Assembly (NCBI GenBank): GCA_041178545.1
Contig: JBEGVB010000147.1
Span: forward strand, 1 to 33,605
Source of the DNA: JBEATZ01 sp041178545
GTDB lineage: Bacteria; Planctomycetota; UBA1135; UBA2386
Reading direction: 5' to 3'
Length of the DNA stretch: 33,605 nt
Positions 16,695-25,300 of the stretch are shown piece by piece. Below the pieces are notes generated by a model. It was not told the origin of the DNA. It was given only the letters and a program-made list of their open reading frames with translations, and did no database searches. Both the position numbers and the translations under genes were made by a program. Each line of letters starts with the position of its first letter. The stretch's first letter is position 1.

Positions 16695-19241
16695 ATGAAC
16701 TGGCACCTCACCTCGACGACGGAGACGCTCGAGCTGCTCGCCACGCGGGCCACCGGGCTCACGCAGCAGGAGGCCGACCGCCGGCGCCAAGGCCACCCGG
16801 CGAACCGGCTGCCCGAACCGCCCCACGTGACGGGCCTGCAGGTGGTGTTGCGGCAGTTCCGCGACGTGATGATCCTGACCCTGCTCGGCGCAGCCGTGCT
16901 CGCCGGCGTGGTCGGCGACGTCAAGGACACGGTCGTGATCTCGTTGTTGGTGGTGGTGAACGCCGGTGTCGGTGCCTTCCAGGAGCACCGCGCCGAACGC
17001 GCGATGGCAGCACTCCGCAAGACGCTGGGCGCGCAGGCACGCGTGCTGCGCAAGGGCGTGGCGACAGTCGTGCCCGCCGAGCTGTTGTTCCCCGGCGAGG
17101 TCGTGCAGTTGGAGCCGGGTGACATCGTCCCGGCCGACCTGCGGTTGCTGGAGGTGCAGGGGCTACGCACCGAGGAGTCGTCGCTCACCGGTGAGTCGGC
17201 ACCCGTGGACAAGACCACGGCAGAACTCTCGGGCGAGGACATGCCAACCGGCGACCGCACCAACATGGCCTTCAAGGGCACGGTTGCCGTCGCCGGCAGG
17301 GGCACGGGCGTCGTGGTGGCGACCGGGACCGACACGGTGGTCGGCGGGATCGCGAGGATGCTCGGCGGGGAACAGGCCCCCACCGCACTGGAAGTCCGCA
17401 TGGCGGGCCTCGTGCGCCAGCTCTCCATGGTGGTGGTCGCCCTCGGCGGCGTGCTGATGGTGACCGGCATCGTGCAGGGCCAGCACTGGGCGACGATGCT
17501 GCTGCTCGCCATCTCGCTCGCGGTCGCGGCGATCCCCGAGGCACTGCCGGCAGTGACCACCATCGCGCTGTCCCTCGGCGCACGCCGGATGGCGGCACAG
17601 AATGCCCTGGTCCGCAAGCTGGGTGCAGTGGAGACGCTGGGGTCGGTCACGTTCGTGTGCACCGACAAGACCGGGACCCTCACCCAGGACCGGATGCGGG
17701 TGGCCGAGACGCACCCGACGGGCACGGATGCGGGTGGCCTGCTCGCCCTGCACCGGGCCATGGCCCTCAACCACAACGTGGCGGTGCAGCCCGACGGCAC
17801 GATGCAGGGAGACCCGACCGAGGTCGCGTTGCTGCAGCACGCATTGCGCAGCGAACTGCCCTCGAAGCTCGCCGACCTGCCGGCCCGCATCCGCGAGATC
17901 CCGTTCGACTCGGCGACCAAGCGCATGGTCACGGTGCACGGGGTGGATGCCGACCACGCACTCGTGGTGGTGAAGGGGGCTGCAGAGGCAGTTGCTGCAC
18001 TCTGCCGTCCGGGCACCCTGGCTGCGGTGCAGGAGCGGATCGAGCACATGGCGTCGCAGGGCATGCGCGTGATCGCCCACGCCACCCGCACGGTGCCGCT
18101 CGCCGAGGCCACGGCCGCACGCATCGACCTCGAGCACGACCTCGAGCTGGTCGGCATCTCGGGCCTGGTCGACCCGCCCCGCGAAGGCGCCCGCGAGGCA
18201 GTGGCCGAGTGCCTTGCTGCCGGCATCGTCCCCGTGATGATCACGGGCGACCACCCCACCACCGCACGGACGATCGCGCGGGAGCTGGGGATCCTCGCCG
18301 ACCCCAGCCACCTGGTGGTGACCGGGAGGGAGCTCGGGGCGATGGACGATGCCGAGCTCTCCGGCTGCATCGAGCGGATCCGCGTCCATGCCCGCGTCTC
18401 CCCCGAGCAGAAGCTGCGCATCGTCAGGGCGCTGCAGGACCGTGGCCACTTCGTGGCGATGACCGGCGACGGGGTGAACGATGCGCCTGCGATCCGTCGC
18501 GCGAACATCGGCATCGCCATGGGGGTCCAGGGCACCGACGTGAGCCGCGAGGCAGCGCACATGGTGCTGCTGGACGACGACTTCTCCACCATCGTGAAGG
18601 CCGTGCGCGAGGGACGCCGGATCTACGACAACATCCGCAAGTTCATCCGCTTCGTCCTCACCGGCAACACTGCAGAGGTCCTGTTGCTGGTGCTGGCGCC
18701 GCTGCTCGGGATGCCGATCCCGCTGCTCGCGATCCAGTTGCTGTGGGTCAACCTCGTGACCGACGGACTGCCGGGCCTCGCGTTCGGGGTGGAGCGGGCG
18801 GAAGCAGGCGTCATGCGGCGACGGCCACGGCCCTCGAGCGAGCACGTGTTCGCGAACGGGCTCGGGGCACACGTGGTCTGGGTGGGGATCCTCATGGCAG
18901 GCATGTGCCTGGTCACCCAGGCATGGTGCCTGCACCACGAGGTGCCGCAGGCCCAGAGCCTCGTGTTCACCATGCTCTGCTTCTGCCAGATGGGTCATGC
19001 GCTCGCGGTGCGCAGCGAGGGCGAGTTGTTGTGGCGACTCGGCTTCCTCAGCAACCCTGCCCTGCTGGGCGCCGTGGCCCTGACCACGGCGATGCAGGCC
19101 GCAGTGCTCTACGTCCCCGCGCTCGCAGGGGTCTTCGAGGTGGAGCCGCTCACGGCGGGCCAGTTCGCCCTCGCTGCCGGCGCGGGCGTCGTGGTGTTCC
19201 ACGCCGTGGAGGTGGAGAAGTGGTTCCGCAACCGCCACTGA
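16695..19241 (+). CDS. P-type Ca2+-transporting ATPase (P2A-like)
   Basis: This is an 848-aa protein of typical P2-type length. The N-terminal cation-ATPase domain begins MNWHLTSTTETLELLATRAT. The actuator domain carries SSLTGESAPVD (about 160-170). In helix M4, VAAIPEALPAV holds Glu282, the position of the calcium ligand in SERCA-type pumps. The phosphorylation loop is CTDKTGTLT (Asp324 phosphorylated). The hinge motif TGDGVNDAPA is at about 590-599. M6 reads NLVTDGLPGLAFG with Asn686 and Asp690 at calcium-ligand positions. The enzyme exports Ca2+ (or Mn2+) from the cytoplasm using ATP; the ligand residues argue against Na/K or heavy-metal types. M8-M10 are present. A small cysteine-rich lipoprotein gene follows 135 bp downstream with its own promoter-like elements. 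Confidence 0.92.
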   Translation: MNWHLTSTTETLELLATRATGLTQQEADRRRQGHPANRLPEPPHVTGLQVVLRQFRDVMILTLLGAAVLAGVVGDVKDTVVISLLVVVNAGVGAFQEHRAERAMAALRKTLGAQARVLRKGVATVVPAELLFPGEVVQLEPGDIVPADLRLLEVQGLRTEESSLTGESAPVDKTTAELSGEDMPTGDRTNMAFKGTVAVAGRGTGVVVATGTDTVVGGIARMLGGEQAPTALEVRMAGLVRQLSMVVVALGGVLMVTGIVQGQHWATMLLLAISLAVAAIPEALPAVTTIALSLGARRMAAQNALVRKLGAVETLGSVTFVCTDKTGTLTQDRMRVAETHPTGTDAGGLLALHRAMALNHNVAVQPDGTMQGDPTEVALLQHALRSELPSKLADLPARIREIPFDSATKRMVTVHGVDADHALVVVKGAAEAVAALCRPGTLAAVQERIEHMASQGMRVIAHATRTVPLAEATAARIDLEHDLELVGISGLVDPPREGAREAVAECLAAGIVPVMITGDHPTTARTIARELGILADPSHLVVTGRELGAMDDAELSGCIERIRVHARVSPEQKLRIVRALQDRGHFVAMTGDGVNDAPAIRRANIGIAMGVQGTDVSREAAHMVLLDDDFSTIVKAVREGRRIYDNIRKFIRFVLTGNTAEVLLLVLAPLLGMPIPLLAIQLLWVNLVTDGLPGLAFGVERAEAGVMRRRPRPSSEHVFANGLGAHVVWVGILMAGMCLVTQAWCLHHEVPQAQSLVFTMLCFCQMGHALAVRSEGELLWRLGFLSNPALLGAVALTTAMQAAVLYVPALAGVFEVEPLTAGQFALAAGAGVVVFHAVEVEKWFRNRH

Positions 19242-19341
19242 GGCGGTGCCCTGCCCGGCACGAACGCCAACTCCCGGTCCGACGGCGACTTGGTGCACGC
19301 AGGACCGCAGGCCCCGGACCGCTGCGGGGTGGGGCCACCCG

Positions 19342-19370
19342 GTGACCGCAGGCGCAGGGCGAGCTATCCT
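19342..19370 (+). promoter_or_regulatory. Possible promoter of the cysteine-rich lipoprotein
   Basis: GTGACC (19342-19347) and TATCCT (19365-19370) are 17 bp apart. The -10 ends 6 nt before the ATG at 19377, giving little or no leader. The hexamer TATCCT is the same as in front of the ABC-F gene. Confidence 0.45.
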
Positions 19371-19376
19371 GCCGGC

Positions 19377-19646
19377 ATGAAGACCGCGTTCCTGTCCCTG
19401 TTCCTGCTCGCCACGCTCGTCTCCTGCGGCTCCGAGACGGCCCAGGCCATGGGCTCGGAGGCCAAGGAGGGGTGCTGTGGCGGCTGCGCTGCCGAGGCTC
19501 CCGTTGCCGCTGCCACCGAGAAGGAAGCCTGCTGCGAGGGCGAGGCCAAGGCCGAGAAGTCGTGCTGCAGCGAGGCCAAGGAAGGCTGCGGCGCGTGCGC
19601 ACCTGCACCGGAAGCCGTCAAGCCAGCTGAGCCCGCGAAGCAGTGA
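19377..19646 (+). CDS. Small cysteine-rich lipoprotein (possible metal-binding)
   Basis: This is an 89-aa protein with a lipoprotein signal (FLSLFLLATLVSC, lipobox Cys17). The mature part is only about 72 residues, made almost entirely of Ala, Glu, Lys, Gly, Pro and Cys. Besides Cys17 it has nine cysteines, arranged as CC-GG-C (33, 34, 37), CC (52, 53), CC (63, 64) and C-GA-C (71, 74). An internal repeat is visible: SEAKEGCCGGCA (27-38) and SEAKEGCGACA (65-75). There is no haem motif and no known fold. The Cys-Cys and CxxC spacing recalls metallothionein-like or other thiol metal-binding proteins, but a structural or redox role is also possible. Nothing here proves metal binding. It follows a cation P-ATPase on the same strand. 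Confidence 0.8.
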   Translation: MKTAFLSLFLLATLVSCGSETAQAMGSEAKEGCCGGCAAEAPVAAATEKEACCEGEAKAEKSCCSEAKEGCGACAPAPEAVKPAEPAKQ

Positions 19647-19733
19647 GCTCGCGGGAGTCCCTGCTGCACCGTTGAGTTGCGAACACTCAGGCGGTGAGCG
19701 GGCGAGAGGCGAGCACCCGGCGGGCGGTGCGCC

Positions 19734-20801
19734 TCAGCGCGGACGGCCCTGGTCGGGACGGGCGACGTTCTGGCGCGGGTCGCCGCCTGCCGTGCGCCAG
19801 CCCCACATCCAGTCACCGCTGGCCGCAGCCTCGGCCTCGACGATCGTGCGCTGCATGGCGAGCGCCTGCGCGTCCGAGGGGTCGTGGGAGAGGATCTTGT
19901 TCACCCACTCCATGGCGCCCTTGTAGTCGGACTGCATGGTGAGCGAGGTCGATGCCTGCAGGGCGGCACGCTTGGCGCCCTCGACCACGTGGTGCGAGAG
20001 GTCCTGCAGCTCGGTGTTGGCCTCCTCGCTGCCGGCATGCTTGTTGAGCAGCACCTCGATCTCCTTCCAGGCCTGCTTGTACCTGGCGATCGCGGCCTCG
20101 TAGTGCTTCACCGCGGTGACGGTCTTGCGGGCGTTCTGCAGCCCGGTGCGGAACTCCTTGTCGGCTGCGTCCAGCAGCTTCTTCAGGCTGGCGCGCTCGG
20201 CGTCGGCAAGCGGGCTCGACTTCGGGTCGGCAGGCTTGGCGCGGCGACCGGCAGCCACGGCCTGGAGCCGTTCGTCCATCTCGGCGAGCTTCTGTTCGCT
20301 GACCTGGTCGGCGAGGCGACCGCTCAGGATGTCGAGGACCTGGCGCGCGGTGGCCACGTGACCGGCTGCGAGCAACTGCTCGAACTTGGCCTCGAGCATG
20401 CCTGCCGCCCACTGCTTGACCTGGTTGGTCTTCTCGACCTCCTCGGGCTTGCCCATCACCGACTTCACCGCGAGGCGGGCGTGCACACCGGTGAGTTCCA
20501 TCTCGCCGAGCTGGGCAGCATGCCTTGCGATCGCGAACTGGCCATCGAAGTCGTCGAGCCGGCAGACCGAGGACTCGATGGCAATCTGCGAGGCAGGCGC
20601 GAAGTCCGCAAGCTTGCGGCGGAAGTCGGTCTCGTTGCCGAAGACGATCGTCTTCATCTGCACGCGACCGTCCTTGAGCCCCACCACGTAGCCCTTGACC
20701 GTGGCACCGTTGGCGAGGTGGAACTCGCGCGGGGTCTTGTCCTGCGCGAGGCCAGGGAGTGAGAGGAGGAGCGCTGCCGCGACGGAGGTGAAGGGGTTCA
20801 T
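19734..20801 (-). CDS. Secreted helical protein of unknown function
   Basis: This is a 355-aa protein. The ATG at 20801 gives a signal peptide (SVAAALLLSLPGLAQ, cut near residue 20). Residues about 24-80 look like a small beta-barrel of SH3/Sm type (EFHLANGATVKGYVVGLKDG, then VQMKTIVFGNETDFRRKLAD). The rest is long charged helices with TPR-like stretches: HVATARQVLDILSGRLADQV, TAVKHYEAAIARYKQAWKEI and DYKGAMEWVNKILSHDPSDA. It ends in a Gly/Arg/Asp-rich tail. It is probably periplasmic and a scaffold or protein-binding factor. I do not recognise a named family. It is the last gene before the convergent cysteine-rich lipoprotein (87 bp apart). Confidence 0.75.
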   Translation of the reverse strand: MNPFTSVAAALLLSLPGLAQDKTPREFHLANGATVKGYVVGLKDGRVQMKTIVFGNETDFRRKLADFAPASQIAIESSVCRLDDFDGQFAIARHAAQLGEMELTGVHARLAVKSVMGKPEEVEKTNQVKQWAAGMLEAKFEQLLAAGHVATARQVLDILSGRLADQVSEQKLAEMDERLQAVAAGRRAKPADPKSSPLADAERASLKKLLDAADKEFRTGLQNARKTVTAVKHYEAAIARYKQAWKEIEVLLNKHAGSEEANTELQDLSHHVVEGAKRAALQASTSLTMQSDYKGAMEWVNKILSHDPSDAQALAMQRTIVEAEAAASGDWMWGWRTAGGDPRQNVARPDQGRPR

Positions 20802-20817
20802 GGCTTGGTGGCGCGCG

Positions 20818-20823
20818 AGGATA
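20818..20823 (-). promoter_or_regulatory. -10-like TATCCT flanked by an inverted repeat
   Basis: On the minus strand TATCCT ends 16 nt before the ATG at 20801. It lies in the loop of an inverted repeat (CGCGCG at 20812-20817 and 20825-20830), which could be an operator around the -10 or chance in GC-rich DNA. Confidence 0.3.
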
Positions 20824-20914
20824 CCGCGCGAGGCCACCGTCTCGACCGTCCAGCGGGCATTCCGGACCCCGCGCACGCGGAACCGACCAGGGGGGCCCGA
20901 TCAACAGGTCGCGA

Positions 20915-21562
20915 TCAGAAGGTCAGCGTCGAGCCCAGCAGCACGAAGGAGCCGAAGGCCTCGGTCTCGCCAGGGTGGCCGAACCCTGCCACGCCGCCGC
21001 CCAGGTCCACGGTCCAGCCGTGACCGACCTGCACACCGAATGCGAAGCGGATGTAGCCAGCTGCATTGACGCTCCAGTCGGGGTCGAAGCCGCCCGGGCT
21101 GTCGAAGGCAGCGCCGAGGCCGGCACCGGCGATGGCGAACACGTTGCCTCCCACTTCCTCGATCGGGACGCGGATGTCCGCGTCCAGGTAGACCGAGTGG
21201 AGGTCGATGTCGCCCTCGTCACCGTCGAGCGAGAAACCCTGGTAGCAGAGCCCGAGGCTCTGGTCGGCGTTGCCGATGGCGTAGCGGCCCATCCAGCCGA
21301 ACCCCTCGGTGCGCGTCTTGATCTCCTCGTCGCCGCCAGCGGGGTCGTCCTGCTCGAACTGCATCCACGCGGCAGGCAGCGCTGCAGCCTCGACGATCTT
21401 GCGGTCGCCCCACTTGCCGCCGCCGCGCTTGTGGCCGCCGGGGTCCCGCACCTGGGCGCCCTCGACTCCCCGCTGCGGGTCCTGGGGCGCACGCACCGCG
21501 CACGCGGCGAGCGGGAGCACCAGCAGGAGGACGCGGGAGACGTGCAGGAACGTGGACTGCAT
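20915..21562 (-). CDS. Lipoprotein, tandem paralogue 2 (beta-rich)
   Basis: This is a 215-aa protein with a lipoprotein signal (VSRVLLLVLPLAAC, Cys21). After a Pro/Gln/Gly-rich linker, the sequence alternates short hydrophobic strands with Gly/Asp turns: FGWMGRYAIGNADQSLGLCY, YLDADIRVPIEEVGGNVFAI, and a final GHPGETEAFGSFVLLGSTL ending in Phe. This is the appearance of an outer-membrane-type beta-barrel or a beta-sandwich. It is clearly related to the gene just upstream (21575-22300): YQGFSLDGDEGDIDLHS here matches YQGAALDGDRGTLGLHS there, and DADIRVPIEEVGGNVF matches DGDVRVPLEDGGKNMF. The gap between the two is 12 nt. Function unknown. Confidence 0.75.
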   Translation of the reverse strand: MQSTFLHVSRVLLLVLPLAACAVRAPQDPQRGVEGAQVRDPGGHKRGGGKWGDRKIVEAAALPAAWMQFEQDDPAGGDEEIKTRTEGFGWMGRYAIGNADQSLGLCYQGFSLDGDEGDIDLHSVYLDADIRVPIEEVGGNVFAIAGAGLGAAFDSPGGFDPDWSVNAAGYIRFAFGVQVGHGWTVDLGGGVAGFGHPGETEAFGSFVLLGSTLTF

Positions 21563-21574
21563 GCCCCGTGTGTA

Positions 21575-22300
21575 TCAGAAGACGAGCGTCGCACCGAGCA
21601 GGAAGAACCCGCCGTAGCCCGTGGTGTCCCCAGGATGTCCGTAGGCCACGAGGCCGCCGCCGAAGCCGAGCGAGCACCAGTTGGCGACGTCGAGGTCGAG
21701 CGACAACCGGAGCTGCCCCGAGAGTTCGGCGTCCCAGCCGGGGTCGAAGTCGTCCGGGTCGGTCAGCACCGCACCGATGCCGGCAGCGGCGGTGAGGAAC
21801 ATGTTCTTGCCGCCGTCCTCCAGCGGCACCCGCACGTCGCCGTCGAAGTGGAACGAGTGCAGCCCCAGCGTCCCGCGGTCCCCGTCGAGTGCCGCACCCT
21901 GGTAGGAGAACCCGAGACTCTGGTCGCGGTTGCCGCCTGCGAGCCGCAGCAACCAGCCGGGGCCGTCGCACCACGTCCCAGTTCCTGCATCCACCTCGGC
22001 CTCGTCCTGCTGCACCTCGACGAAGACCATCGGCAGCGCTGCCGCCTGCACGAGGAACCGCTCCCCCCACTCGCCCTGGCCCGGGTCCTTGCGACGGGGA
22101 GCCATGAGTTCGGCGTAGCTGGGCACGACGAACGGCTCCTGCGGCGGCGGGTCCTGCGGCACGGCCTTGCCGCGCGGCTCCTGTGGCGCCTGCGCGTCCG
22201 GGGGCGCAGCAGCGCACCCGCATGCGAGCACTGCAGCTGCCGCCAGCCCGATGCAGTGCGAAAGGGTTGGCACCGGTCCTCGCGCTGCGGTCAGGGGCAT
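21575..22300 (-). CDS. Lipoprotein, tandem paralogue 1 (beta-rich)
   Basis: This is a 241-aa protein starting at the ATG at 22300. It has a lipoprotein-type signal (CIGLAAAAVLACGC) and a Pro/Gln-rich linker (about residues 33-60), longer than in its neighbour. The beta-rich domain (residues about 75-241) aligns along its length with that of the downstream gene, including the closing GHPGDTTGYGGFFLLGATL and terminal Phe. Two cysteines in the domain (TWCDGPGW and ANWCSLGF) are not shared with the paralogue and could form a disulphide. The pair arose by tandem duplication and has diverged. It is probably exported to the outer envelope. A -10-like TATGGT sits in the short gap after the giant gene, so it may have its own promoter. 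Confidence 0.75.
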   Translation of the reverse strand: MPLTAARGPVPTLSHCIGLAAAAVLACGCAAAPPDAQAPQEPRGKAVPQDPPPQEPFVVPSYAELMAPRRKDPGQGEWGERFLVQAAALPMVFVEVQQDEAEVDAGTGTWCDGPGWLLRLAGGNRDQSLGFSYQGAALDGDRGTLGLHSFHFDGDVRVPLEDGGKNMFLTAAAGIGAVLTDPDDFDPGWDAELSGQLRLSLDLDVANWCSLGFGGGLVAYGHPGDTTGYGGFFLLGATLVF

Positions 22301-22306
22301 GGGAGA

Positions 22307-22312
22307 ACCATA
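22307..22312 (-). promoter_or_regulatory. -10-like TATGGT between the giant gene and the lipoprotein pair
   Basis: TATGGT on the minus strand ends 6 nt before the ATG at 22300, inside the 19-bp gap after the stop of the 2117-aa gene. No -35 match is seen. Confidence 0.25.
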
Positions 22313-22319
22313 CCCGGCC

Positions 22320-25300
22320 TCACTGGGGCGGGGGCGCGACCTCGCGGACCACGGCCCCGCGGTCCTCGCTCAGGACGAGCACCGCGTAGCGGTCGGCACC
22401 AACCGTCGCGGACTCGCTCACCGATGCGTAGTCGAACCGACCGCGCAAGTCGGTGTAGCCGTCCTTGTGGAAGAGGGCCGTGCCATTGGGCCCGCGCGCG
22501 TAGACCTTCACGTACACCTTCGGCAATGGCTTGCCGGTCGCCTTGTCCGTGGCCACGAGTTGGCCGTAGGACTCGACGAACTGCACCGACATGGCGGTGG
22601 CAAGGACGGTCTGCCTGCGCACGATGCCTCCGCCCTGCACCTCGAGCAGCAGGTTCTGGTTGCGGAACTCCTCGGGCACCGGGACCTCCGACTGGGTCGC
22701 GCCCTGTGCGACCGCGACGACCATGCGGCGTTGCGGCTGCACCCACGAGTGGTTCCCCGCACCGTCCTGCACGAACGGGTTGGTCGAGAACGCGAACTCG
22801 GCATCGGTGCGGTGGAACCGCAGCTCGAAGGACTCGAGGTTGCGGTGGCGCACGACGAGTTGCGTGCCCTCCACGGCCAGTTCCAGCATCGGCGCCGCTG
22901 CTGCGAGTTCGCCCTGCCGCTGTTCGCGGTCGCGGGCCTCGGTTGCCGCGGCACCCTTGCCCTCTGCCTCGTCGAGCTGGGCGAGCACGGTGCGGAACAA
23001 CGTGCGCCAGCGTTCGACCGGGTGGTCGCGGTGCAGCTCGGCAACCGCACGGGCACGTGCAGGATCGTCCGTGGAGAACGCGAGGTGGCAGGAGAGGTAG
23101 TCGTACTGCAGCTTCGCGGCAACGGCATCGCGCCGCACCCGGTCGAAGGCAGTGCGTGCGTCGGCCACCCTGTCCTGCAGCGCCAGGTAGGAGGAGGCCA
23201 GCAACCAGTGCTCGTCACCGAGCACGGGCACGTGGCACAGGTACTCCAGCAGCCTGCCGTACTGCCCGGCGAGGTCGCGGTTGAGGATCTCACGGCGCTT
23301 GCCGAACTGGTGCGCGCGCGCGTGGAACAGCGGCGAGTAGTCGACGAGCTGCCACCACCTCGTCTCGACCGGGTCGATGTCGAGGAGGGTGCTGCGGAGT
23401 GCAGGACCGCACCGGGCCACGAACGACTCCTGGTGCCGCAGCCACTCGCGTGCCTCGGGCGCGGCACCGTGGAGCAGCGCGTACGACCAAATGACGTCGT
23501 GGTAGACCTGCCGCGAACGGAGCAAGGCGGTGGCGCGCTCGAAGAACGAGCGGTCGCGCATGCGCCAGAGCATGCGGTCGAGCTGGAGCAGCTGCAGGTT
23601 GGCCTGCTGGAGGAACTCAAGCACCTCCTCGGGGCTCGCGTCCTGGGAGACTCGCTCCCATGACTTCGCGTCGACCTCCGTGGCGACGGCCACCACCTGC
23701 ATCGTCGCTGGCTGCACGACGGCCTCGGCCACGAGCACACCGTCCTTGCTCACGTGCGCCGGGTAGTGGGCGAAGGTCCCGGGAGCGGGGAAGTAGAACG
23801 CGTACTCGACGCGCACCGTCGCGTAGGGCTCCAGCACGACGGGCATGCCCTTCGTCAGCTGGCCGCCCTGCAGGGCGATGGATCCCTGCGGGACCTGCAG
23901 CAGCAGGTCGAGCTTGCGCCGTGCCGAGGTGGGGTTGGTGAGCACCACCTGGCTGCCGTACGCGATGTCCGCGACGAACTCCCCGGTGACGAAACGGTCG
24001 AGCTGCTCGCCGTCCACCACCCGGTAGCGGTCGTCGAGCCGGAAGAAGTTCTGGCTGAGCAGCACCTCGTTCGCCCCGGTCGGCGGGCGGGCCGGCAGCA
24101 CGTCCTGCCGCACCAGCAGCAGGGGTGTCGATGCCGTCAGGGTGACGCGGTTGCCCTCGCGCAGGGCCCTTGGCGCCTCGGCGCGCACCGGCAGGTCGAG
24201 GACGGCGAGCGCGAACATCATCTCGGGGAAGCTGTTGGTCGCCGCAGCGAAGTGACGCGATGCGAAGGGCTTGCCGTCCTCGCGCGCCGCATAGTCTGCC
24301 CAGAACGCGTTGACCGTGACGAGGTCGGCATTCGTGTCGGCGACCCGGCGCTGCCAGTAGTCGCTCTCCGCATACCGCTTGGTGACGTCAGGGGCCCGGT
24401 ACTGCGCCTTCACCTGCGCGCGCCGTGCGAGTTGCTCGCGCTCGGCCAAGTCCTTGTCGCGGGTGGCGCCGAGGAAGAACTCGTCCTTCCCGGTCTCGGC
24501 ACCGCGCTCCTCTGCGTCCTGGAGCACCTCGCCGGCCTTGGCCTTGGCGCGCTCCATGTTCTTGCGCGCCGAGACCCGGTCCTGTTCCGGCTCCGGCGCC
24601 GGGGCTGCACCTGCCGCGGGGGGAGGTGGCGCGCCGGGCGCCATGATGCGGCCGGGCTTGGCGTCATCGCCCTTCTCCTCCAGCTTCTTCTCCATCGTCT
24701 CCACCTCGGCACGGAGCCCGCGGTCCTGGTCCAGTCCCGCACTCCGCAGTGCCGCGAGGAACGTGCGGTCCTCGCGCTCGACGTCGGGCGGCAGGGTGGC
24801 AAGGCGCTCGCGCACCAGCCGGGCCGCGTCCGCACGCCGCCCGACGCGCTGCAGCAACAGGACCTGCTCCACGACGTTGAGTCGGCTGAAGGCCCACGGC
24901 TCCAGGTGCGCCGACAGGTCCTCGCCCAGCAGCCACTGGTCCATGAACTTCTTGTGCAGCTTGTTGGCGAGGTACGGCTTCACCACGGAACCGAAGAACT
25001 CGGGGTCCTTCTGGTGCAGGAAGAAGTGCAGCTCGTGGCACGCGTGCGCGGCGTAGAGCCGTTGCTTGTCCGCGGGCGACAGGGTGGGCCAGTCGAGGAC
25101 GAATGCGAACCGGGCGAGGTTCTCGTCCTTGCCCAGGGCGGTGAAGAGCCGGAACACGTCGGCAAGCGAGGCAAAGACCTCCCACTGCGTCGTGGTGACG
25201 TCCTCGACCACCGCAGTGCCACCACCGGCCACGAACTCGATGCGGCGTTGCTGGGCGAGGTCGGCACCGGGGTCCATGCCCTTGCGCAGCTCGCGCGGAC

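Noticed and set aside
16043..18592. 849-codon open frame on the minus strand
   Set aside because: Antisense to the P-ATPase, with Ser/Thr/Ala-rich low-complexity translation; the plus strand has all P-ATPase motifs.
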